64,000 bases of DNA from Mycobacterium sp. Root265 (GCF_001428895.1 NZ_LMJA01000001.1:435150-499149); one strand, 5' to 3'; positions 24,418-33,827 are shown, counted from the first letter of the stretch. Made by a program: numbers and translations. Notes: generated by a model not told the origin, from the letters alone.

Positions 24418-25605
24418 CTAGCCACCGGTGACGGCGGCGTACAGGGTGTTGAACTCCAGGGTCTGCTCATCGGTGAGCGCAGCCCACGACTTCAGGTTCG
24501 CCTGCACCTCGGGAGACGGATTGATCAGCGGATTCTCCGCCGATGCCGGATCGACCTTGGCGAGTTCGTCGGTCATGTCCGAGAGCGCAGGCACGAACTG
24601 GGTGAAGGCGACCAGCTTCGCGTAGTTGGCCCGGTCGTAGACGTAGTCGATCCACGCCTCGGCGGCCTTCTGGTTCTGCGTGGTGTACGGGATCACCATG
24701 GTGTCGATGAACCAGTCGCCACCGGATTCGGGAACGATGAACTGCAGATCGGGATTGTCGGCCTGCAGCTGCACGACGTCACCCGAATATGCCTGTGCGA
24801 CAGCGATATTGCCGGCCGCCAGATCGTCGGCGTAGTCGTTGCCGGTGAAGCGGCGGATCTGCCCCTTGTCCTTCTGCTCGCGGACCAGATTCACCGCCTG
24901 GGTGATGGATTCCGTCGTCGGGTCCTCCGGGGAGTTGCCCTGGGACAGCATGATCATGCCGAGGCCGTCCTGGACGTCGGAGAACAGGCTGACCCGGCCC
25001 TTGAACGCCGGATCCCACAGGTCGTCGATAGTTCTGATGTCGCGCCCGGTGGCCGCCCTGTTGTAGGCAAGGCCCACCATGCCCGTCATGTACGGCGCGG
25101 TGAACTTGCGGCCCTCATCGACCTTGGAGTCCAACAGATCCTGTCGCAGATTCTTGCGGTTGGGCACGCCGGCGTCGCTGATCTCGTTCAGCCAGCCAAG
25201 ACCCTTGACGCGGGCGGCCATGAACTCGGTGGGAACCACCAGGTCGGCGCCGATGTCCTGCTTGCGCGACAGCGGTTCCTTCACCTTGGCGAACCACTGC
25301 TCGTTGTCGTTGAAGTCTTCCTTGTAGTCGACGGTCAGACCCGATGCCGTCTGGAACGCGGCGATGAAACCGTCGGCCATGTAGAGCGGCCAGTTCGACA
25401 CGCGCAGTGTGCCACTGGCGGGTCCACCGTCATCCTGAGTGCTCGACGAACCGGTGCTGCTGCTGTCGGATCCGCACGCGGCGAGGAACGAGGAGCCAAG
25501 GATCGCCGCCGCGGCCGTGGCGGCGCTGCCGCCGATGAACCGTCGCCGGCTGGTGCGGTTGGCAGCCAGTCGGGACAGTAGCCGGGGATCGATCTCGTTG
25601 GACAT
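24418..25605 (-). CDS. potD: PotD-like substrate-binding lipoprotein with Tat signal
   Basis: The protein has 395 residues. The N-terminus carries a twin-arginine motif (RRRF at 20-23) followed by a hydrophobic stretch and the lipobox LAAC (C44), so it is a Tat-exported lipoprotein. The mature part has LRVSNWPLYMADGF, VDYKEDFNDNEQWFAKV and VVPTEFMAARV, typical of PotD/PotF. A Ser/Thr-rich linker follows the cysteine. It delivers the polyamine-like ligand to PotBC. The frame is open upstream to 25890, but ATG 25605 gives the correct signal peptide. It is 40 bp downstream of potA. Confidence 0.9.
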   Translation of the reverse strand: MSNEIDPRLLSRLAANRTSRRRFIGGSAATAAAAILGSSFLAACGSDSSSTGSSSTQDDGGPASGTLRVSNWPLYMADGFIAAFQTASGLTVDYKEDFNDNEQWFAKVKEPLSRKQDIGADLVVPTEFMAARVKGLGWLNEISDAGVPNRKNLRQDLLDSKVDEGRKFTAPYMTGMVGLAYNRAATGRDIRTIDDLWDPAFKGRVSLFSDVQDGLGMIMLSQGNSPEDPTTESITQAVNLVREQKDKGQIRRFTGNDYADDLAAGNIAVAQAYSGDVVQLQADNPDLQFIVPESGGDWFIDTMVIPYTTQNQKAAEAWIDYVYDRANYAKLVAFTQFVPALSDMTDELAKVDPASAENPLINPSPEVQANLKSWAALTDEQTLEFNTLYAAVTGG

Positions 25606-25645
25606 GCGGTGCCTTTCGTGAGGGAGGGGAGCGAACGCGAGGAGA

Positions 25646-26779
25646 TCAGGATTCGTCGAGCATCTCTTCGAGATCTTCGGTGGTGGGGATGTCCGCGGCA
25701 GGCAGGACCAGGGAGGCCTCCGGGGACCAGCTGGCATAGACCTCGTCACCCGGGCGCAGCAGCGGCAGGCTCTGTTCGGGGCCGACATGCGCGACCACGG
25801 TCGAGTCGTCGGCCGCCGCGAGCGACAGCCGCACCACCGGACCCTGGAAGGTGAGGTCCCGCACGGTCGTGCGGACCACCGCGAGATCACCGGTGGGCTG
25901 CTCGGTGGAGACCTGGACGCGTTCGGGCCGGATCATCAGCGTGGCCTGCCCACCGGATTCGATGGCGGTGTCGCCGGGCCGCGATTTCAGGGTGGTGCCG
26001 AGCACCTCGATCTCGACGAAGTCGCGGTTGGCCCGGCCGGTCTGCTTACCGGCCCACAAGTTGGCCTGCCCGATGAACCCCGCGACGAAGACCGAGGCGG
26101 GACGATCATAGATATCGGCCGGGCTACCGATCTGCTCCACGTTGCCGGCGTTCATGACCGCGATGCGGTCACTCATCGTCAGCGCCTCCTCCTGGTCGTG
26201 GGTGACGTAGATGAAGGTGATGCCGATCTCGCGCTGGATGCGTTTCAGCTCGAACTGCATCGCGTGCCGCAATTTGAGGTCCAGCGCGCCGAGCGGTTCG
26301 TCGAGCAGCAGTGCGCTGGGGTAATTGACGAGGGCGCGGGCCAGGGCGACGCGCTGCTGCTGACCGCCGGACAGCTGGGCGGGTTTGCGTTTGGCGAAGT
26401 CGGTCAGCCGGACGATCTCGATGATCTCGTCGACGCGCCGTTTGACCTCCCCTTTGCCTTTCGTCTTGTCGATCTTCATGCTGCGCGGGCCGTAGGCGAT
26501 GTTGTCCCACACCGTCATGTGCGGGAACAGTGCGTAGTGCTGGAAGACGGTGTTGACGTTGCGCTTGTGCGGCGGCACCCGCGACACGTCGACGCCCTGC
26601 AGGCGGATCGCACCGGCGGTCGGCGTCTCGAACCCGGCAATCATCCGCAGGGTGGTTGTCTTACCGCAGCCCGATGGCCCCAGCATGGAGAAGAACTCTC
26701 CCGCGGCGATCGTGAAATCGGCATCGGCCACGGCGACGTAGTCGTCGAAGCGTTTGACCACATGGTCGATCTCGATCAC
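25646..26779 (-). CDS. potA: PotA-like ABC transporter ATPase
   Basis: The 377-residue ATPase has Walker [10 protein letters not shown] at 34-42, signature LSGGQ at 136-140 and Walker B LLLDEP at 157-162. A C-terminal TOBE-like regulatory domain begins near 235. It energises uptake by the PotBCD genes downstream. The GTG at 26779 is preceded only by a weak AAGGG. The frame stays open upstream to a CTG at 26852-26854 that has a perfect GAGGAGG 7 nt before it, so translation may start there and give 25 more residues. The promoter presumably lies in the 215-bp gap shared with the divergent permease. Confidence 0.9.
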   Translation of the reverse strand: MIEIDHVVKRFDDYVAVADADFTIAAGEFFSMLGPSGCGKTTTLRMIAGFETPTAGAIRLQGVDVSRVPPHKRNVNTVFQHYALFPHMTVWDNIAYGPRSMKIDKTKGKGEVKRRVDEIIEIVRLTDFAKRKPAQLSGGQQQRVALARALVNYPSALLLDEPLGALDLKLRHAMQFELKRIQREIGITFIYVTHDQEEALTMSDRIAVMNAGNVEQIGSPADIYDRPASVFVAGFIGQANLWAGKQTGRANRDFVEIEVLGTTLKSRPGDTAIESGGQATLMIRPERVQVSTEQPTGDLAVVRTTVRDLTFQGPVVRLSLAAADDSTVVAHVGPEQSLPLLRPGDEVYASWSPEASLVLPAADIPTTEDLEEMLDES

Positions 26780-26941
26780 GGGCTCGCCCTTGCGCAGGGT
26801 CGTCCCGTCCTCGCCGACGATCTGGTCAGTGGCGGTGGCGTGTGTACCGGTCAGGGCGGAGCCTCCTCGAGCATTGCGGTGGTCGTGATCAACAATTGCC
26901 GATCACCACCACCTTCGCAAGCGATTCCGCAACGAATTTAC

Positions 26942-26957
26942 ATTCCGACAATGGAAT
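26942..26957. promoter_or_regulatory. Inverted repeat ATTCC-N6-GGAAT between potA and NCS1 permease
   Basis: ATTCCGACAATGGAAT has perfect 5-bp arms around 6 bp and lies in the divergent gap. The gap also contains a TTGACA (27006-27011) with no good -10 at the usual distance. The repeat is a plausible operator for one or both transporters, but short repeats of this size can occur by chance. Confidence 0.3.
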
Positions 26958-27070
26958 CCATAGCTTGTTCGCGGCATCTGAGACAGAATCCGCTGCGCCG
27001 ATGTGTTGACAGGCACGGCCATCGGAGGTGGGGGCCCGGACGGACCGGGGTGGCGTGATCGAATACTCGC

Positions 27071-28489
27071 ATGACCGGCGGCGCAGCAAGTGGCTCTCAA
27101 GCATCGAATCGAACGATTGATTCGCCGTCGTTCAGCGGCAGATCCCCGGCCGGGGCCGGTGATCTCTCGGTCGAGACCCATGGCATAGCGCCCGTCGCGG
27201 CGGACCGCCGCTACGGCACGCCCGCACGACTGTTCACCGTGTGGTTCGCACCCCAGGTCAACATGACCGGCGTCTTCACCGGCACCCTGGCCATCCTGCT
27301 GGGCCTCGGCTTCTGGCTGGGACTGCTGGCCATGGTCATCGGCACCGTGCTGGGCGGACTGGTGGTGGCCTATCTGTCCACCTGGGGACCGCGCACCGGC
27401 ACCGCGCAGCTGCCGTCGGCGCGCCTGGCCTTCGGCCCGGGTGTGGCCCTACCGGCCGCACTGCAGTGGCTGTCCTCCATCGCGTGGGACGCGCTGGTCG
27501 GCCTGTTCGGCGGACAGGCACTGGCCCTGCTGCTCGGCATCCCGTTCTGGGTGGCCGTGCTGATCGTGCTCGCCGTGCAGGGCGCCGTCGGGTTCGTCGG
27601 CTACGAACTCATCCACCGGCTGCAGGCCGTCCTGACGGTGGTGCTGTTCGCCACCTTCGTGGTGTTCGCGGTCAAACTCGTCGAAGGCCACGATGTCGTG
27701 ACCCCGGCAGCGCTGACCGGTGCCGATCTCATCGGCGCGTTCGTGCTCGAGGTGACGATCGCGCTCAGCCTGACGATCTCCTGGGCCAGCTACGCCGCGG
27801 ACTTCAGCCGCTACCTGCCGGTCGACTCACCGAAGGCGAAGGTGTTCGGCTACACGTTCGGCGGAATGGTACTGGCGTACATCTTCGTCCAGGGCATCGG
27901 GATCGCCGCGGCCGATGTCATCGGCGCCCACACCGCCGAGGGGGTGCGCGATGTGATGGGCGGCGGCGCGTTGGGCGCGATCGCGCTGCTGATCATCGCC
28001 CTGGCCTCGGTGGGCTCCGGTGTCATGAACGACTACAGCGGTTCACTGGCACTGCAGACTCTCGGCGTACGGGTACGCCGACCGGTGTCCGCGGTCGTGG
28101 TGACCGTCCTTGCCTTCTTCCTCATCCTGTGGCTCGAGGGCGCCGACACCTCGACGAAATTCCTCGACGTCCTGCTGCTCATCGGGTACTGGATTCCGGC
28201 CTTCGTGGCCATCATCGGTATCGACTGGGCGCTGCGTACCCGCGGCGCAGGCCCTGCTGTCGATGTGGCCTCGGCGTTCACCGAACGCCGGCACGCCATC
28301 GCCGCGCTCGCGGTCTTCGTGGTCTCCTATGCCGCGGCGATGCCGTTCATGAACACCACGCTGATCAAGGGGCCGGTGGCGGTTGCCTGGCACGGCGCGG
28401 ATATCGCGTACTTCGTCAATTTCGTTGTGGCCGCGCTGCTTTACGGCGGTTACCGGTGGCTCACCGCACCGTCGCGAAAAATGCCCTGA
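27071..28489 (+). CDS. NCS1-family purine/cytosine permease
   Basis: The 472-residue transporter has about 12 TM segments after a 45-residue hydrophilic N-terminal tail. WFAPQVNMTGVFTGTLA, FGPGVALPAALQWLSSIAWDA and SWASYAADFSRYLP are NCS1 signatures of the cytosine/purine permease branch. It imports nucleobases or related compounds with a cation. There is no Shine-Dalgarno sequence before the ATG. Its last 29 bp overlap the convergent epoxide hydrolase gene. Divergent transcription from the pot operon suggests shared nitrogen-source control (inference). Confidence 0.88.
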   Translation: MTGGAASGSQASNRTIDSPSFSGRSPAGAGDLSVETHGIAPVAADRRYGTPARLFTVWFAPQVNMTGVFTGTLAILLGLGFWLGLLAMVIGTVLGGLVVAYLSTWGPRTGTAQLPSARLAFGPGVALPAALQWLSSIAWDALVGLFGGQALALLLGIPFWVAVLIVLAVQGAVGFVGYELIHRLQAVLTVVLFATFVVFAVKLVEGHDVVTPAALTGADLIGAFVLEVTIALSLTISWASYAADFSRYLPVDSPKAKVFGYTFGGMVLAYIFVQGIGIAAADVIGAHTAEGVRDVMGGGALGAIALLIIALASVGSGVMNDYSGSLALQTLGVRVRRPVSAVVVTVLAFFLILWLEGADTSTKFLDVLLLIGYWIPAFVAIIGIDWALRTRGAGPAVDVASAFTERRHAIAALAVFVVSYAAAMPFMNTTLIKGPVAVAWHGADIAYFVNFVVAALLYGGYRWLTAPSRKMP

Positions 28490-29594
28490 CATCTTCGACG
28501 AGCAGCTCCGGTTGTTCGAAGGCGGCGAAATGCCCGCCGCGCGGCATCGTGGTCCATCGGGTGATGTTGTAGTGCGGCTCGCACCAGGGACGCGGCGAGC
28601 GCAGGATCTCCTTGGGGAATTCGGCGACACCGGTGGGCAGCAGCACCGGTTCGCGCTTGCCGAAGGCGCTGAAACTCTCCCAGTACAGCCGTGCCGATGA
28701 CGCGCCGGTGCCGGTCAGCCAGTACAGCATCACGTTGTCGAGGAGTTCGTCGCGGCTGAACACGTTCTCCGGGTGCCCGTCGCAGTCACTCCAGGACCAG
28801 AATTTCTCCACGATCCAGGCCATCTGGGCCACTGGCGAATCGACCAGACCGTAACCCAGTGTCTGCGGCCGGGTGGACTGCTGCTTGGAGTAGCCCGCTT
28901 CCCATGTGCGGTAGTGCTTCATCGCCGCGAAAGCCCGCTGATCGTCCTCGGTCGGGCTCTGCAGGCTCTCGGCAGCGGGTTGCCCGATCGGCATGTTGGT
29001 GTGAATCGCGCAGCAGCCGCGACCATTTCGCCCAATCTGCGTGGTCACGGCCGCACCCCAGTCCCCGCCCTGGGCTCCGTATCGCCGATAACCCAGTCGG
29101 CCCATCAGGGTGTCCCAGGCCGACGCGATGCGCTCGACACCCCATCCGGTGGTGGCGGGCTTACCGGAGAAGCCGTAGCCGGGCAGTGACGGGCACACGA
29201 CATGGAACGCATCCTCGGCGCGCCCGCCGTGCGCGGTGGGATCGGTCAGTGGCGCGATGATCTTCTGGAACTCGACGATCGATCCCGGCCAGCCGTGGGT
29301 GATGACCAACGGGAACGCGTCCTCGTGCGGGGAACGCTGGTGGATGAAATGGATGTCCAGGTCGTCGATGGCGGTGATGAACTGCGGGAAGCGATTCAGT
29401 TCGGACTCCCGCGCCCGCCAGTCGTATCCGTCGGCCCAGTAGCCGGCGAGCTCCTGGGCGTAAGCCAGCGGCATGCCCTGGCTCCAGTCGTCGACGCATT
29501 CGGCCTCGGGCCAGCGGGTGTTCGCCAGCCGGCGCTTCAGGTCGTCCAGCTGATCGTCGGTCACCGCGATGCGGAAGGGCGCAATGTCGCTCAT
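28461..29594 (-). CDS. Epoxide hydrolase (EHN + alpha/beta hydrolase)
   Basis: The 377-residue enzyme starts with the epoxide-hydrolase N-terminal domain (FRIAVTDDQLDDLKRRLANT, then DWSQGMPLAYAQELAGYW). The alpha/beta core shows the oxyanion motif HGWPGS, the nucleophile Asp in GGDWG, an acidic residue in the cap region and the catalytic His in MPRGGHFAAFEQPE. It opens epoxides to diols by way of an ester intermediate. ATG 29594 is chosen because the upstream extension has no family similarity. It shares its 3' end with the NCS1 permease. Confidence 0.9.
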   Translation of the reverse strand: MSDIAPFRIAVTDDQLDDLKRRLANTRWPEAECVDDWSQGMPLAYAQELAGYWADGYDWRARESELNRFPQFITAIDDLDIHFIHQRSPHEDAFPLVITHGWPGSIVEFQKIIAPLTDPTAHGGRAEDAFHVVCPSLPGYGFSGKPATTGWGVERIASAWDTLMGRLGYRRYGAQGGDWGAAVTTQIGRNGRGCCAIHTNMPIGQPAAESLQSPTEDDQRAFAAMKHYRTWEAGYSKQQSTRPQTLGYGLVDSPVAQMAWIVEKFWSWSDCDGHPENVFSRDELLDNVMLYWLTGTGASSARLYWESFSAFGKREPVLLPTGVAEFPKEILRSPRPWCEPHYNITRWTTMPRGGHFAAFEQPELLVEDVRAFFATVR

Positions 29595-29622
29595 TGGTTG
29601 ACGATTCGCTCGCAAGCTTCGC

Positions 29623-31107
29623 TCATGGCGACCATCGTGGCACGTGCACATCCGTCGGTTCGGAACGCCCGCGCAATGTCACCTCTCCGTGGCTGTCCCA
29701 ATGCCCGACTTCGTCACCGGCCCGCTGCACGGCGGCACCGGAACAGGCGATCCGCCCCGTCAGTGTCTTGGCGAAATCGGCCAGCCGCGCAGCTTCATTG
29801 ACGGGATCTCCGATGACGGTGTACTCATAGCGGTTCTCCGCGCCGATATTGCCCGCGAACGCAGGTCCGGCCGACACCCCGATGCCGTAATCCAGTTCCT
29901 GACGCCCGAGGGCGGCCCCCAGCGTCCGGGCCGCAGCCAGCGCGGACGCGGCCGCCGTCTCCGAGGCGATCGGTGCGCCGAACACGGCCAGCGCGGCGTC
30001 GCCCTGGAACTTGTTGATCAGCCCGTGGTGTGCGTCGACGGCCGCCACCACGATCCGGAAGAAGTCGTTGAAGACATCGGCCACCTCGGCCGGTGTGCGG
30101 GTCATCGCCAGTGCGGTGGAGCCGGTCACGTCGACGAACAGCACGGCCACCTCGCGCACCTCGCCGGACAGCACGTCCTCGGCCACGGCTCCCGTGCGGA
30201 TCGCCAGGCTGGCCACGTCCGGGCCGACGTGGCGGCCGAACAGGTCGCGCAGCCGGTCGCGTTCTTGCAGTCCCGCCACCATCCGGTTGAATCCGTTCTG
30301 CAGCCGGCCGATCTCGGACTGCTCGTACACATCGACCTGCTTGCCGATGCGGCCCTGTTCGACGTCGGCCATGGCGTCGATGATCTCCCGCAGGGGATCG
30401 GAGATGGAGATCGAGACCAGCATCAGGGTGCGCAACCCGAGAAACACCGAGACCAACGAGAGCAGCACCACCGGAACGTCCACCGAAGCCGATTCCGGGA
30501 TCAGCCACCCGTTGGCCCGGCACACGATCATGACGACGATCGTGATGCTGGGCAACGCGGTGGTGAGTGTCCACATCAGGATGAGCCGGGCCTGCACTCC
30601 CGGTGCGGTGACGCGGCCCTCGAAATCCCTTGACGCCGCGGCCACCACGGGCCGAGTCACCCGCTGGGTGAACAGCAGGCTGCTGCTGGCGGTGGCGATG
30701 CCGGCGAACAGCACCGACGCCACGATCAGCAGGACCGGCACCCATCCGGTGACATCGCCGATGACGATGAAGATCGCGCCACTGAGCAGCCAGATCGACA
30801 CCAGCAGCACCGACTGTCCCCGGACCATGTTGATCGCCGCGCGACGCTGCCGGACGTCCGGTTCGGCCCCGGCGTCGAACCAGCGCAGCGACGGCGCGAT
30901 GATGCGGTAGCCACCGACCGCCGCGAGCACGGTGCCCACCAGCACCACGATCAGCAACGCCACCGGGTCGGCCTCGGGGACCAACGACTGTGCACCGCTG
31001 GGACTCTGGCGGCCGAGGGAGATCAGGACGGTGACGACCTCGGCGGAGGTCAGCAAATGCGCGAAGACCAGACCGGCGGTGAAGCGGACCGCTCTATTGA
31101 GGGACAT
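29623..31107 (-). CDS. Membrane-bound class III adenylyl/guanylyl cyclase
   Basis: The protein has 494 residues: six TM segments in about the first 235 residues, a HAMP linker (about 228-283) and a C-terminal class III cyclase domain. Metal-binding D326 (VLFVDVTG) and D370 (KFQGDA), base-selecting K366 and D434, and transition-state N437 and R441 (GDPVNEAARL) are all present, so it should be active. The layout matches the mycobacterial Rv1318c/Rv1319c/Rv1320c/Rv3645 type. Its ATG overlaps the end of the upstream lipoprotein gene by 14 bp, so both may be co-translated and work together. Confidence 0.92.
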   Translation of the reverse strand: MSLNRAVRFTAGLVFAHLLTSAEVVTVLISLGRQSPSGAQSLVPEADPVALLIVVLVGTVLAAVGGYRIIAPSLRWFDAGAEPDVRQRRAAINMVRGQSVLLVSIWLLSGAIFIVIGDVTGWVPVLLIVASVLFAGIATASSSLLFTQRVTRPVVAAASRDFEGRVTAPGVQARLILMWTLTTALPSITIVVMIVCRANGWLIPESASVDVPVVLLSLVSVFLGLRTLMLVSISISDPLREIIDAMADVEQGRIGKQVDVYEQSEIGRLQNGFNRMVAGLQERDRLRDLFGRHVGPDVASLAIRTGAVAEDVLSGEVREVAVLFVDVTGSTALAMTRTPAEVADVFNDFFRIVVAAVDAHHGLINKFQGDAALAVFGAPIASETAAASALAAARTLGAALGRQELDYGIGVSAGPAFAGNIGAENRYEYTVIGDPVNEAARLADFAKTLTGRIACSGAAVQRAGDEVGHWDSHGEVTLRGRSEPTDVHVPRWSP

Positions 31108-31732
31108 CGGTGTACACCGCGGTGAATCCCTCGGCCGAGAAGGTGAACCCCTTGCCGCTCGATTCGCTACCGCAGGACACCCCGGTGGCTTCCTGGACGT
31201 TGCACCGGAATCCGGCGACCTGCAGCACCTTGCCGAACGGCAGCGTGACGATCGGCGCCCCGGTTCCGGTTCCCGTGTCAGTGTCGGTCACTGTCTCGAC
31301 GAACCGGACATCGGAGCCGCGATCGATGGTGATGGTGTTCGGCGCGGTGGGTTCGCCGTCGGCGCCGGGTACCGCTGTCGGCGCGCCGGTGATGCCCAGC
31401 GTCGACGAGGTGGCCGGTCGGCAGCCCGCCGAGGCGTGCGGGACGATCTCGCATTGCCAGCGACCACTGGGGGTGACGAAGCGATACACCTTGGCCTCGC
31501 CGGAGACGTCGTAGAACTCCGAGGCGTCGGCCAGGGTCCGGTTCGAGGTGTGTTCCGGCAGTCCCGGTGCTGGTGCGGGAGTTTCGACCGGGGTCCACGG
31601 TTCGCCGGTGTTGACGATGGTGGGGGAGCCACAGCCGGCAAGTGCGGCCGTCACGAAAGCCGCACCCAGCGCCATCCGCGCGGCGGCATGGACCCGACCA
31701 GGGTTCTCGTCGTCGTTGCCGGTGTGGGTCAC
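31094..31732 (-). CDS. Putative lipoprotein upstream of the cyclase
   Basis: The product has about 212 residues. A hydrophobic stretch ends in the lipobox ALAGC, followed by GSPTIVNTGEPW and a Pro-rich linker; four or five Cys follow in the mature part (WQCEIV, SAGCRP, FRCNVQ, GVSCGS), suggesting disulfides. The start is uncertain: GTG 31732 is used because the frame further upstream would run into the divergent monooxygenase, while ATG 31675 leaves only a very short signal peptide. I do not recognise a family. Overlap with the cyclase gene suggests a sensory or accessory role outside the membrane (inference). Confidence 0.6.
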   Translation of the reverse strand: MTHTGNDDENPGRVHAAARMALGAAFVTAALAGCGSPTIVNTGEPWTPVETPAPAPGLPEHTSNRTLADASEFYDVSGEAKVYRFVTPSGRWQCEIVPHASAGCRPATSSTLGITGAPTAVPGADGEPTAPNTITIDRGSDVRFVETVTDTDTGTGTGAPIVTLPFGKVLQVAGFRCNVQEATGVSCGSESSGKGFTFSAEGFTAVYTDVPQ

Positions 31733-31814
31733 CGCCTCAGGGTAAGGCCCCGGCAATCGGATCCGGCTGAATGCAACCGGTGACGTGTCCCGGTGGGCAG
31801 CGAAAGCTGGCGGG

Positions 31815-33266
31815 GTGACCCGAGTGATTCGCTTCAACGCCTTCGACATGAACTGCGTCGCCCATCAGTCCCCGGGACTGTGGAAGCACCCCGACGATCA
31901 GTCGTGGCGGTACAAGGACCTCGAATACTGGACCGAGCTGGCCAAGCTGCTCGAGCGCGGCCGGTTCGACGGCCTGTTCATCGCCGACGTGCTCGGCACG
32001 TACGACGTCTACGGCGCCAGCGACGAGGCCGCGATCCGGCAGGCGGCCCAGATCCCGGTCAACGATCCGCTGCTGCTGGTCTCGGCCATGGCCCTGGTCA
32101 CCGAGAACCTCGGATTCGGCATCACCACCGGCACCGGGTTCGAGCATCCCTACCCCTTCGCCCGGCGCATCTCCACCCTCGACCATCTCACCAAGGGCCG
32201 CGTCGGCTGGAACGTCGTGACCGGGTATCTGCCCGCCGCGGCGCGCAACATGGGCCAGACCGATCAGCCCGCGCACGACACCCGCTACGACCACGCCGAC
32301 GAGTACCTCGAGGTGCTCTACAAACTGTGGGAAGGCTCCTGGGAGGACGATGCCGTCATCCGCGACAAGGAGCGCGGGGTCTTCACCGATCCGGACAAGG
32401 TCCACCACATCGGCCACCAGGGCACCCATTTCAGCGTTCCCGGCGTGCACCTGTCCGAGCCGTCGCCGCAACGCACCCCGGTCATCTTCCAGGCCGGATC
32501 GTCACCGCGCGGGGTCCGCTTCGCCGCCGAGAATGCCGAAGCCATCTTCACGGCGGCACCGACGAAGGCGATTCTGCGCGAGACCGTGACCACGATCCGC
32601 CGCGAGCTCGAGATCGCCGGCCGCGATCCGTACGCGGTGAAGATCTTCAACCTGTCGACGGTGGTCACCGCCGCCACCGAGGAGGAGGCGCACGCCAAGC
32701 ACGCCGAGTACCTGTCCTTCGGCGACCCGGAGGGCGCCTTGACGTTCATGTCCGGCTGGATGGGTGTGGACCTGGCCCGGTACGGGTTCGACGAGCCGGT
32801 GGGCAATGTCGACTCCAATGCCATCCTGTCGGCGGTGGCGGCGTTCCAGTCCGCGGATCCCGACGGCGGGGAGTGGCAGATCAAGGACATCGCGGAGTGG
32901 GGCAAGATCGGCGGGCTCGGACCCCGCTTCGTCGGATCCGGCGCGCAGGTGGCAGATTCGTTGCAGGAGTGGGTCGAGGAGACCGACGTCGACGGGTTCA
33001 ACTTCGCCTACGCGGTGACCCCGGGATCGTTCTCCGACATCGTCGACCACGTGATTCCCGAACTCACCGCGCGCGGTGCCTATCAGGATGTCTACGCGCC
33101 GGGCACGTTGCGCAACAAGCTGCTCGGCAAGGGTGATCGACTGCCCGACGAGCATCGCGGCGCCAGCTACCGGGTGGGCGGGGTGAACTCGACGATCATC
33201 GACCGGCCGTCCACGCTGCCGTCGTCCTCGGCATCGCTGGCCTCGCAACCGACTCGGGGACGCTAG
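31815..33266 (+). CDS. LLM-class flavin monooxygenase (NtaA/SnaA/DszA family)
   Basis: The 483-residue protein is a bacterial-luciferase-like FMN-dependent monooxygenase. Signatures are IRFNAFDMNCVAHQSPGLW at the start, FDGLFIADVLGTYDVY, the loop EHPYPFARRISTLDHL and GRVGWNVVTGY. Its length matches NtaA/DszA, the component that oxidises nitrilotriacetate or dibenzothiophene sulfone with FMNH2 from a separate reductase. No reductase gene is adjacent. GTG 31815 is used, since it begins the conserved region. The substrate is unknown. Confidence 0.9.
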   Translation: MTRVIRFNAFDMNCVAHQSPGLWKHPDDQSWRYKDLEYWTELAKLLERGRFDGLFIADVLGTYDVYGASDEAAIRQAAQIPVNDPLLLVSAMALVTENLGFGITTGTGFEHPYPFARRISTLDHLTKGRVGWNVVTGYLPAAARNMGQTDQPAHDTRYDHADEYLEVLYKLWEGSWEDDAVIRDKERGVFTDPDKVHHIGHQGTHFSVPGVHLSEPSPQRTPVIFQAGSSPRGVRFAAENAEAIFTAAPTKAILRETVTTIRRELEIAGRDPYAVKIFNLSTVVTAATEEEAHAKHAEYLSFGDPEGALTFMSGWMGVDLARYGFDEPVGNVDSNAILSAVAAFQSADPDGGEWQIKDIAEWGKIGGLGPRFVGSGAQVADSLQEWVEETDVDGFNFAYAVTPGSFSDIVDHVIPELTARGAYQDVYAPGTLRNKLLGKGDRLPDEHRGASYRVGGVNSTIIDRPSTLPSSSASLASQPTRGR

Positions 33267-33273
33267 CCGCGGT

Positions 33274-33279
33274 TAGGCT
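33274..33279 (+). promoter_or_regulatory. -10 box of a leaderless promoter
   Basis: TAGGCT ends 6 nt before the GTG of the acetyltransferase gene and there is no Shine-Dalgarno sequence. Its sequence and spacing match the box before the PhoD-like gene at 60892-60897. Confidence 0.45.
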
Positions 33280-33285
33280 CGGCGG

Positions 33286-33735
33286 GTGAAGATTCGCCGG
33301 GCCACCGATGCCGACCGGCCCGCCGTGCAGCGGCTCGTCGACGTGTCGTTCACGCCGTATATCGAGCGGATCGGGCGACCGCCGGGCCCGATGACGGCCG
33401 ATTACGGCCGCGCACTGGCAGATTCGCGGGTCTGGGTCATCGACGGAGACGGCGGCCTGGACGCCGTGTTGGTACTCGAAGAGCACACCGACCACCTGCT
33501 GGTCGATGTCATCGCCGTCGACCCCGCGGCGCAGGGCCGCGGGGTCGGTACGGTGCTCCTCGATCGGGCCGAGGCCGACGCCCGCGAGCTCGGTCTGACC
33601 GAGCTGCGCCTCTACACCAACGAAGCCATGACGGAGAATCTGCTCTACTACCCGCGTCGCGGGTTCGAGGAGACCGGCCGTCGCACCGAGGACGGCTTCC
33701 GGCGGGTGTACTACCGCAAGGCTGTGGTGATCTAG
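33286..33735 (+). CDS. GNAT-family N-acetyltransferase
   Basis: The 149-residue protein has the GNAT fold. Motif A, which binds acetyl-CoA, is VIAVDPAAQGRGVGTVLLDR with the Q-x-x-G-x-G core. The C-terminal part LRLYTNEAMTENLLYYPRRGFEETGRR is the common arrangement of small-molecule and protein acetyltransferases. The GTG start follows a leaderless-type -10. The substrate cannot be predicted. Confidence 0.85.
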   Translation: MKIRRATDADRPAVQRLVDVSFTPYIERIGRPPGPMTADYGRALADSRVWVIDGDGGLDAVLVLEEHTDHLLVDVIAVDPAAQGRGVGTVLLDRAEADARELGLTELRLYTNEAMTENLLYYPRRGFEETGRRTEDGFRRVYYRKAVVI

Positions 33736-33743
33736 GGCTGCGC

Positions 33744-33806
33744 CCGCGAGATTGCGGTTATCGCGCCTGCTACTCGAAAAACCTTACAAAAACGGCAATC
33801 TCGCGG
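33744..33806. repeat. Long inverted repeat between convergent genes
   Basis: The arms CCGCGAGATTGCGGTT (33744-33759) and AACGGCAATCTCGCGG (33791-33806) pair in 15 of 16 positions around a 31-nt loop. The element lies between the convergent GNAT and alkaline-phosphatase genes. It could act as a bidirectional terminator, though the loop is long and no clean T-run follows the right arm. It could also be a copy of a dispersed intergenic repeat. Only one copy is present in this window. Confidence 0.6.
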
Positions 33807-33827
33807 CCTGAGGGTCAAGCGCCGTGG

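Noticed and set aside
27006-27011. TTGACA as -35 of the NCS1 permease
   Set aside because: No TANNNT occurs 16-19 bp downstream, so a promoter call is not supported.
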